50,019 nucleotides of DNA from CAZVGZ01 sp964627605 (GTDB taxonomy: Bacteria; Latescibacterota; MWCZ01; CAZVGZ01). Both the position numbers and the translations under genes were made by a program. How positions within the stretch are numbered: the stretch's first letter is position 1; each line of letters opens with the position of its first letter. Where the stretch lies: assembly GCA_964627605.1 (NCBI GenBank), contig CAZVGZ010000026.1, positions 1 through 50,019 of the forward strand, written 5' to 3'. Shown one piece after another: positions 44,684 through 50,019 of the stretch. Under the pieces are notes generated by a model. That model made no database searches. It worked only from the letters and a program-made list of their open reading frames with translations, and was not told the DNA's origin.

Positions 44684-44977
44684 CTACGTGAGTGGCCGAC
44701 GCAGCTCTTCTTTGAGTAGCTTGCCTGGCTTGAAATGGGTTTTGCGCCGGGCTGGCACCTGTATGATCTCGCCGGTGCGCGGGTTGCGCGCCGTCGGTTT
44801 TGGTTTTGTGTTGCGTACTTCAAAAACACCAAATCCGCGAGTTTCGATGCGGTCGCCTTTGATCAACGCTTCGCGCATCGCAACAAAGATGCTGTCGACC
44901 ATTTGGGCAGCGAGGCTCTGCCTACAACCAATATCTTTTGCGACTGTTTTGGCTAAATCCCTCTTGGTCGTTGTCAC
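44684..44977 (-). CDS. HU/IHF-family DNA-binding protein
   Basis: Small nucleoid protein of 97 residues that bends DNA as a dimer. The family core is complete: KRDLAKTVAKDIG helices, then DRIETRGFGVFEVRNTKPK strands, and the DNA-intercalating arm ARNPRTGEIIQVPAR with its Pro. The tail THFKPGKLLKEEL closes the fold. It has the usual length. Its own promoter lies about 165 nt upstream, giving a long untranslated leader. Confidence 0.95.
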   Translation of the reverse strand: MTTTKRDLAKTVAKDIGCRQSLAAQMVDSIFVAMREALIKGDRIETRGFGVFEVRNTKPKPTARNPRTGEIIQVPARRKTHFKPGKLLKEELRRPLT

Positions 44978-45145
44978 TGGCCTACCCTCTCCTCATAATA
45001 GACAGACGCCTTAAGTGGGACACAGAAAGCAACGTGACCCTTCAGCGCGATCCCTCGGTGCGATCCTTCGGCGCGACCCCTTAGCCTCGCCTAGTGTGGC
45101 TCCTTAAAACGAAACTACACTTCCCTCAATAAATGAGCAAGTCTA

Positions 45146-45174
45146 ATTTATCGCTTGGGGTTGGCCGTGTCAAG
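45146..45174 (-). promoter_or_regulatory. Putative promoter of the HU gene
   Basis: On the minus strand TTGACA (plus 45169-45174, read TGTCAA), a 17-nt spacer and TAAATT (plus 45146-45151). The -35 box is perfect and the -10 box matches 4/6. The distance to the HU start is about 170 nt. Confidence 0.5.
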
Positions 45175-45191
45175 TTCGCGAAATTTATAAT
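45162..45191 (+). promoter_or_regulatory. Putative divergent promoter toward the secreted protein gene
   Basis: TTGGCC (45162-45167, 4/6), an 18-nt spacer and a perfect TATAAT (45186-45191). It overlaps the HU promoter on the other strand. A second TATAAT at 45272-45277 with a poor TTGCTG 17 nt before it is another candidate. The rest of the 44978-45384 gap (about 400 nt, A/T-rich in the middle) holds no convincing gene. Confidence 0.45.
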
Positions 45192-45384
45192 GCAGACAAA
45201 TTCATCGCAGAGCGAATTTACGGCGGCGCACTGGCGATCAAGACGGCTTTGCTGTGAAATTTGCCGCATCGTATAATCAGCTTGTCACTGATTGGTGAGA
45301 TTGCGACACTCGGCGCTTGGTTGGTTCTCACTGAGTTCGGCATTGACATTTATTACCGGATCAATAGAAGAGGTGATCATTTCC

Positions 45385-46014
45385 ATGAGATATTCAAGCT
45401 GTTTAGTGGTTTCTGTCATCACTGTGGTGGGCATCGGCCACAACTGTCAGGCGGCTGACGACCGGAGAGCTGAACGCCCACACGTTCTAGGTCTATCGAT
45501 GGTCGATATGGGCACGACTGGGAGAGATGGTTGGGCGGTCACCTACACCTATATACAGCCCAAAAAGGAGGAGAGTTGGTTGCCTGGTGGTTGGGGATGG
45601 GATGGGATATTAGCCCACGCTGGCGAGGAGGCGGTCCTAGCAGTTGAGGCGCTCAACGATGCCTACGCTGATACCGGCTCGTTTGGGCTCAGGTACGTTT
45701 ACGAGCAGTTCGCTGTGTTTGGAGGAGGGGTGTCGTGGTACTATAGCGTTCTGGAGAATGAGGGGCGGCAGAGCCCAGGACTCGTTGTCGGCGTCGGTGT
45801 TGGGGCGGTGGTGACCACCGATGAGGTAGGGCCGAACCCATCGTTTGCCAACCAGCCCAACTATGTCACATCAGGCAACGAAATAGATTACGGATTTTCT
45901 GGCTATGTCAGGCCCAGAGTCATGATGTCGTTTGGCCAGGTTTTCCTAGATGGCGGGCTGGTGTGGGGCGTCGGGTTCCTGAAATGGAATCTCGGTGTGG
46001 CTGTAAATCTCTAG
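45385..46014 (+). CDS. Small secreted or outer-membrane protein, unknown family
   Basis: 209 residues from ATG 45385, with AGAGG about 10 nt upstream. A signal peptide (RYSSCLVVSVITVVGIG...CQA) is followed by Gly-rich alternating strands: FGLRYVYEQFAVFGGGVSWYY, PGLVVGVGVGAVV, and an ending in WNLGVAVNL. This suggests a small beta-barrel, though the last residue is Leu rather than Phe. No family recognised. The following TPR gene is 175 nt away. Confidence 0.55.
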   Translation: MRYSSCLVVSVITVVGIGHNCQAADDRRAERPHVLGLSMVDMGTTGRDGWAVTYTYIQPKKEESWLPGGWGWDGILAHAGEEAVLAVEALNDAYADTGSFGLRYVYEQFAVFGGGVSWYYSVLENEGRQSPGLVVGVGVGAVVTTDEVGPNPSFANQPNYVTSGNEIDYGFSGYVRPRVMMSFGQVFLDGGLVWGVGFLKWNLGVAVNL

Positions 46015-46189
46015 CCGTAGTCCACTCTAGCAGTTGTAGACGGAGGGACAGGCGTCTTACATTAAAGAGTCATCCACGTTTTTCGCGCGTACAGATTACG
46101 ATAGTCAAGTTGGGGCGCTCGGCATACATGAGGCTTCTACGCCGGTTGGGGCGCATGGGATGCGATTGGGCTCAGAAAAGGCAGAGTTG

Positions 46190-47440
46190 ATGATTTTAAG
46201 ACGAATTTTGGGCGGCTGTGTGTCAATTGTAGTTGCCGCTCAATTTGGGTGTGGTCCATCCAAGCTAGGTGTTGAGGCCTCAGCGACAACCACCCCTAGG
46301 CAGCCCACCGGCCCCGATAGCTGCGACATCGCGCGTCGCCACTTCAGTTTTGCCATCCAGCATGCCCGCGCCAATCTAAAAGAAGATGCCCGCCGCCAGT
46401 TTGAGGAGGCGGTTGGGTTAGGTCGCCGCCATAGCTGCGAAAAGCTCGTGCAGTTTGAGTATCAGTTCGCTAGAAAGCTTCAGGACTGGGGTGATCTTCC
46501 TGCAGCCAAGTCACATCTTCTTGCGACTATCCGTCTGGATTCAGTTCATAAAAACGCCAACTCGCGTCTCTTCCAGTTCTACTACGAAGAGGCGGAGTAC
46601 GACCTGGCGATCACTCATCTTGAGCGAGTGGTAAACGCCGAGGATGATGCGGTCAAACTGGTTACCTACCGCACACAGTTGGCTCGACTATATGAGTTCC
46701 AACAGCGATCGGAAGATGCGCTTGAGCAGTATCGTGCTCTACAACTGCTTGAACCAGACAATGCCGATCACACCCGCAAAGTGGCCGATCTGATCGCCAG
46801 GAACAATCCTGGAGAGGAGCTGCCAGCCTATAAAGAAGCGCTTGCTGAGGATCCAGACAACGTTGAACTTATAAGGCAGGTTGCCGAACTTGAGGTGCTC
46901 TCTGGCGACATCGAAGCCGCTCTCCCCAGATTCAGGAGATTGCTCACCCTCGACCGCGGCTTTGAAGTGGAACTTCAGGAACGGATTCTGGAATTTGCGG
47001 ATAATCTGGGTCTGGGAGACCTGCGAGTCGCCACGTTGAAACGTCTGCTCGTTATCCGACCGAACATCATCAACTATCGGGCCAGGATGGCCAACTACTA
47101 CCTAAACGAAAACAGTATGCGAAACGCCAAACGGGTTTTGGATGACGCGTTGAGGCTCGCTCCAAATAACGGCGAACTCAGGTACCTCAAAGGCGAGTAT
47201 TTTTACCATTTTTGGGTGCAGGATCAGGATAACGCGGAGCATATACAGAACACGATTGGCGAGTACCAAAGGGCCAGAAAAGACACTGATTGGGAATCGC
47301 GAGCGACACGTCGCATGAACGAGATATGCCCGCCTGACTCCGATGAACAGAAAGAGCTGATTAGTTTCATGGGTAATAGAGATTCTGCTGCGGCCAGGCG
47401 CAGGCACGACATCTGCCGGTCGGCATCTGGTTCGCAGTGA
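46190..47440 (+). CDS. TPR-repeat protein, probable lipoprotein
   Basis: 416 residues, mainly tetratricopeptide repeats: CDIARRHFSFAIQHARANLKEDA..., DLAITHLERVVNAEDD, EDALEQYRALQLLEPDNADH, ... NAKRVLDDALRLAPNNGELRYLKGEY. Such proteins scaffold complexes. ATG 46190 (the frame is open to 46160) starts a hydrophobic signal ending in a weak lipobox with Cys near residue 21 (AAQFGC), so it may be a lipoprotein facing the periplasm. It precedes the exbB-exbD genes and probably belongs to the same envelope module. Confidence 0.75.
   Translation: MILRRILGGCVSIVVAAQFGCGPSKLGVEASATTTPRQPTGPDSCDIARRHFSFAIQHARANLKEDARRQFEEAVGLGRRHSCEKLVQFEYQFARKLQDWGDLPAAKSHLLATIRLDSVHKNANSRLFQFYYEEAEYDLAITHLERVVNAEDDAVKLVTYRTQLARLYEFQQRSEDALEQYRALQLLEPDNADHTRKVADLIARNNPGEELPAYKEALAEDPDNVELIRQVAELEVLSGDIEAALPRFRRLLTLDRGFEVELQERILEFADNLGLGDLRVATLKRLLVIRPNIINYRARMANYYLNENSMRNAKRVLDDALRLAPNNGELRYLKGEYFYHFWVQDQDNAEHIQNTIGEYQRARKDTDWESRATRRMNEICPPDSDEQKELISFMGNRDSAAARRRHDICRSASGSQ
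46390..46409 (+). repeat. 20-nt exact repeat, copy 1 (within the TPR gene)
   Basis: CCGCCGCCAGTTTGAGGAGG inside the TPR coding sequence, encoding part of RRQFEEA. An identical copy lies at 47558-47577 in front of exbB. A few bases further upstream also match if one C is skipped. Confidence 0.7.
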
Positions 47441-47486
47441 GAACCTATACAGTTCAAAGCAGTCAATGAGCGCCATGTATTGATTT

Positions 47487-47501
47487 CCCGGTTAAACCGG
47501 G
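47487..47501. repeat. Perfect 15-nt inverted repeat before exbB
   Basis: CCCGGTTAAACCGGG, palindromic except for its central base, in the 146-nt gap between the TPR gene and exbB. It may be an operator or a weak stem; no T-tract follows. Confidence 0.4.
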
Positions 47502-47557
47502 AGAACCGCTGAAACCGAAAAGCAACTCGATGCCGTGCGCCGTTCTCAACGGCCATG

Positions 47558-47577
47558 CCGCCGCCAGTTTGAGGAGG
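47558..47577 (+). repeat. 20-nt exact repeat, copy 2, containing the exbB ribosome-binding site
   Basis: The same 20 nt as at 46390-46409. Here its final GAGGAGG is the Shine-Dalgarno sequence of exbB, 9 nt before its ATG. Confidence 0.7.
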
Positions 47578-47586
47578 AAGAATAGC

Positions 47587-48747
47587 ATGGTGGGTCTCTT
47601 TACGTCACTTATCGTCGCTCTAATGATCCCCATTAGCCATTCGTGGGCGCAGGCCCCGACGGAAGAGTCGACGCAAGCAATCGATCCGGTCAAAGTTAAA
47701 CTGACCATCAAACAGGCTGGCGAAGCTGTGGTCAAACGGGTCGAAAAGGACACCGAGACCGAATTTATCGCTACGGTTGACGTGAATATCGACACCGTTA
47801 CGACAGCAGTGCTTTCAGTGGCGCTCAACCTGAGCGGTGCTGCGGATATTGATGATGAGTCGGCGGTTCGGCTTATCGCGGTTTGGGAACAAGACCCTGC
47901 GACAGGTGAGTTCAAGATTCAGGGACGCCAAACATCTCTTCGAATCCGGCTTAGGGCCGCTGAAGGTGATACGGGTATCCACGAGACCCGCGTAATCAAG
48001 TGGGCGGCGTCGGTCAGAAGGGCCGGAAAAGCCGAGGTAGCCATCGACGCATCGGTGAGCGATCCGACGACTGGCGGTGATCTAGGTGCTGGTGGTGTCA
48101 AAGGTGGATTGCAGATAGTCGCGGTCTTGAGCCTCCAACAGTTGTGGCAGGATGGCGGACTGTTTATGTGGCCGTTGGGTTTCTCCCTCATATTGGGGAT
48201 CGCGTTCGCTTTGGAGCGACTCCTGACGCTCAGCCTCGCCAGAACCGACACCCGGGAGCTCATCGACGGGATCAGAGAGGCATTCTCTTCCGGGGGCGTG
48301 AGCGCAGCGCGCGAAGTCTGTTCAAACACCCGCGGATCGGTCGCGGCTGTTGTCGGCGAAGGGTTGGTCAGATCTGGCCAAGGCGTCGATCACGTCGAGA
48401 AAGCTATTGAGAGCGCTGGCGCGGTGGAGATGTCGTTCCTGGAACGGGGAATGGTTGTGCTCTCGACGGTTACTACAGTCGCTCCGCTGTTGGGCTTCTT
48501 AGGGACGGTTTGGGGAATGATCGCGGCGTTCAAGGCGATCGCTGAAGCCGGTGATGTACAACCCTCAATCGTTGCGTCGGGTATCTCCCAGGCGCTGATT
48601 ACAACGGCTGCGGGTCTGGTGATCGCTATCATTATACAGTCGTTCAACAACTTCCTCATATCTCGCATCGACCGTCTCATCATCGACATGGAAGAGACAT
48701 CGACAGAGGTCGTGGACATGCTGATAACTGGAGCTTCCACCGAGTAA
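47587..48747 (+). CDS. exbB: ExbB/TolQ/MotA-type proton channel with periplasmic N-terminal domain
   Basis: Inner-membrane component of a proton-driven energy-transducing complex with ExbD and TonB. ATG 47587 follows GAGGAGGAAG. Residues 1-23 are a signal peptide (ending SWAQA). Residues 25-175 form a periplasmic beta-rich domain (VKVKLTIKQAGEAVVKRVEK..., GIHETRVIKW) not found in E. coli ExbB. The channel domain starts with a helix near 190-216 and contains VEMSFLERGMVVLSTVTTVAPLLGFLGTVWGMI, known landmarks of the family being LERGM and LLGFLGTVWGM. Length is 386 aa. The N-terminal domain type is known in FCB-like bacteria but unnamed to me. Confidence 0.88.
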   Translation: MVGLFTSLIVALMIPISHSWAQAPTEESTQAIDPVKVKLTIKQAGEAVVKRVEKDTETEFIATVDVNIDTVTTAVLSVALNLSGAADIDDESAVRLIAVWEQDPATGEFKIQGRQTSLRIRLRAAEGDTGIHETRVIKWAASVRRAGKAEVAIDASVSDPTTGGDLGAGGVKGGLQIVAVLSLQQLWQDGGLFMWPLGFSLILGIAFALERLLTLSLARTDTRELIDGIREAFSSGGVSAAREVCSNTRGSVAAVVGEGLVRSGQGVDHVEKAIESAGAVEMSFLERGMVVLSTVTTVAPLLGFLGTVWGMIAAFKAIAEAGDVQPSIVASGISQALITTAAGLVIAIIIQSFNNFLISRIDRLIIDMEETSTEVVDMLITGASTE

Positions 48748-48759
48748 GGAATTGACGGG

Positions 48760-49203
48760 ATGGCAATGCTGTCTGGACGTCGGGTTAAGGCGTCCAATGA
48801 GATACCGACCAGTTCGATGGCCGACATAGCTTTTCTGCTGCTGGTTTTCTTTCTGGTGACAACGTCGATGAATCAAGACAAGGGGATCGGGATGACGCTG
48901 CCGCCTAAGGGTGAGCCGCTACCGATTCCCAAAGAGAACATCGTCAACGTCTTGGTGAACGCCCGGGGCGACATCGCGCTAAAAGAGGGCGGACGGCCAC
49001 TTAAGCTGGTAACTCTGACGATGCTCCACGACCGTCTGGATCGCAGAATTGGTCAAAACCCAAATCTGGTTCTTTCGGTTTTGGGCGATCGAAATGCGCG
49101 TTATGGTCGGTTCGTGGATGTGCTCGACGAAATCAAGATCGTCGGCGACGCCCACAGCTGGTCAAAAATATCCATCGCTCAGCCTTACGGCCGGGCTAAA
49201 TAG
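48760..49203 (+). CDS. exbD: ExbD-family energy-transduction protein, first copy
   Basis: 147 residues with one membrane helix. The cytoplasmic start ends with the signature EIPTSSMADIAFLLLVFFLVTTS, in which the Asp of MADIAF carries protons. A periplasmic domain follows (VLVNARGDIALKEGGRPL...). It sits 12 nt after exbB and is followed by a second exbD copy, a common doublet. Confidence 0.9.
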   Translation: MAMLSGRRVKASNEIPTSSMADIAFLLLVFFLVTTSMNQDKGIGMTLPPKGEPLPIPKENIVNVLVNARGDIALKEGGRPLKLVTLTMLHDRLDRRIGQNPNLVLSVLGDRNARYGRFVDVLDEIKIVGDAHSWSKISIAQPYGRAK

Positions 49204-49213
49204 GAAATACAGT

Positions 49214-49636
49214 ATGGCGCGATTTGGCGGAAAGAAGGAGAGGCTAGAGACGACGATACCCACCAGCTCTATGGCGGACATCGCGTTTCTTCTGCTCATT
49301 TTTTTCATGGTGACCACTGTATTTATCAGGTTTAGGCCCGATGTTCCGCCAGAGCTGCCTGAGGCTGAAGCTGTCCAAGGGCTCCAAAACAAGCGACACG
49401 TCACGAACCTCTGGATCGCTCCTGATGGTGCCATTCAGATCGATAGCTTAAGCGGAGTGCCGCTTGACAAGTTGGCGCCGCTTATGCTCTCGAAGATTCG
49501 ACGCAATCCGCGACTGATCGTCCTCATAAAAAGCGATGAGAGCACTTCCTACGGGCGTGTTTCGGACGTTATCGAAGAGTTGCGCCGAGCTGAGGCGCTG
49601 AGGATTACGTTCGCTGCGACCCCTGAGGGCATCTAG
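49214..49636 (+). CDS. exbD: ExbD-family energy-transduction protein, second copy
   Basis: 140 residues from ATG 49214 (AGGA 7 nt upstream). It has the same signature TIPTSSMADIAFLLLIFFMV, with the Asp conserved, and a periplasmic domain (TNLWIAPDGAIQIDSLSGV..., IVLIKSDESTSYGRVSDVIEELR). The frame is open into exbD copy 1, but this ATG matches the protein start. Two different ExbD copies suggest a heteromeric channel. Confidence 0.9.
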   Translation: MARFGGKKERLETTIPTSSMADIAFLLLIFFMVTTVFIRFRPDVPPELPEAEAVQGLQNKRHVTNLWIAPDGAIQIDSLSGVPLDKLAPLMLSKIRRNPRLIVLIKSDESTSYGRVSDVIEELRRAEALRITFAATPEGI

Positions 49637-49751
49637 GGGCTGCGGGGTTGTTAAGCGCGAAGGGGTGTTGCGTGTTTGAGGGTGGGTGGTTTGGCGGCCT
49701 GTGAATGTTTGTGGCGAGGGAATCGGTGCTCGCTGCTAATGGCGCGGATGT

Positions 49752-50019
49752 TTGAGGGCGGCTGATTTGGCTGGTGCTGACTACAAAAGGTGGCACAACC
49801 CGATTCTGTTGGCCTGCATCGTGGCGTCGATGGGCCTCTATTTGGGTCTGTACTACGTCAATCCCCGGCCAGCCAAAGAGCGGGAGTTGGTACGGGATAA
49901 GGTGCTCAATATCGAAATTGTCGAAGTGCCTCCGATTTAGCAGGATCAGGAAACGCCACCGCCTGTCCGTCCGCAAGTTCCTGTTGAAGCAGATGACGAA
50001 CTTGAGATCAAAGATGTGA
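49752..50019 (+). pseudogene. TonB-like protein, in-frame TAG, 3' end outside the window
   Basis: TTG 49752 starts a short cytoplasmic segment, a membrane helix (NPILLACIVASMGLYLGLYYV, about residues 18-37), then KERELVRDKVLNIEIVEVPPI. TAG at 49938-49940 follows, after which the same frame continues with QDQETPPPVRPQVPVEADDEL to the window edge. The Pro-rich text after the stop is typical of TonB linkers just past VEVPP, so the stop interrupts a real gene. A CAG-to-TAG change would explain it. With exbB and two exbD genes directly upstream, this is the expected TonB partner. Decay, sequence error or readthrough are open. Confidence 0.6.

Noticed and set aside
5620..50019. Genome-wide reassignment of TAG or TGA to an amino acid
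   Set aside because: TAG properly ends larA, narG, hom and the Gfo/Idh gene, and TGA ends many intact genes (narJ, narI, narK1, the homocysteine methyltransferase). A global recoding would extend these proteins without reason. Only local lesions or suppression remain.
1..50019. Mobile element, phage, CRISPR array or defence system
   Set aside because: No transposase, integrase, capsid, cas or toxin-antitoxin motif and no regularly spaced repeats were seen on either strand.

Overview
The window reads as chromosomal DNA from a Gram-negative, didermic, respiring bacterium. It carries lipoproteins, Tat and Sec signal peptides, outer-membrane proteins ending in Phe, and an ExbB/ExbD/TonB set. The mix of a giant SprA-like outer-membrane protein, an alternative complex III with a Tat-lipoprotein ActB, ExbB with a large periplasmic N-terminus, a Gfo/Idh oxidoreductase, a sulfatase and a sugar-phosphate-isomerase-like enzyme points to the FCB side of the tree (Latescibacterota- or Gemmatimonadota-like). 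That placement is inference from gene content, not a phylogeny. No tRNA, rRNA, CRISPR array, transposase or phage gene was recognised.

Layout. 0-5.5 kb: plus-strand metabolic genes (prs, galU, a homocysteine S-methyltransferase, a LarA-type racemase, an M24-fold protein lacking the usual metal ligands). 5.6-8.1 kb: a damaged stretch holding a GNAT gene with an in-frame TGA, an apparent frameshift at a run of nine T and an in-frame TAG, then an intact CsgG/FlgT-like protein and an ORF without a good start. 8.2-13.3 kb: minus-strand alpha/beta hydrolase and a roughly 1200-residue outer-membrane protein. 13.5-32.5 kb: the main feature, a head-to-tail respiratory cluster narC-narG-narH-narJ-narI-narK1-narK2-actA-actB-actC-actD-actE-actF, then a porin-like gene and a strong rho-independent terminator. 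32.6-37.8 kb: a small coupled gene, a TIM-barrel isomerase/epimerase, then hom-thrC-lysC with a leader hairpin. 37.8-38.6 kb: gene remnants (methyltransferase, DinB-like) meeting at a short palindrome. 38.6-44.4 kb: Gfo/Idh oxidoreductase, flavin reductase, sulfatase, membrane protein, ABC-F ATPase. 44.6-50 kb: HU protein with divergent promoters, a small secreted protein, a TPR protein, exbB-exbD-exbD and a tonB-like gene with an in-frame TAG.

How the genes work together. The nar half resembles the Thermus-type narCGHJIK arrangement (cytochrome c first, two transporters last). The act half encodes a complete alternative complex III, a quinol:acceptor oxidoreductase usually found beside an oxygen-reducing cytochrome oxidase. 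Here the two halves are joined by a 7-nt overlap between narK2 and actA, and no oxidase lies next to them. This suggests a quinol to ACIII to cytochrome c to nitrate-reductase arm, or the reverse flow in nitrite oxidation. The hom-thrC-lysC genes form a threonine/aspartate-family operon. The TPR, exbB, exbD and tonB genes form an energy-transduction module for the outer membrane.

Three in-frame stops (TGA 5722, TAG 6392, TAG 49938) sit in otherwise continuous reading frames. TAG and TGA also end intact genes here, so decay or sequence error is likelier than a recoded genetic code.
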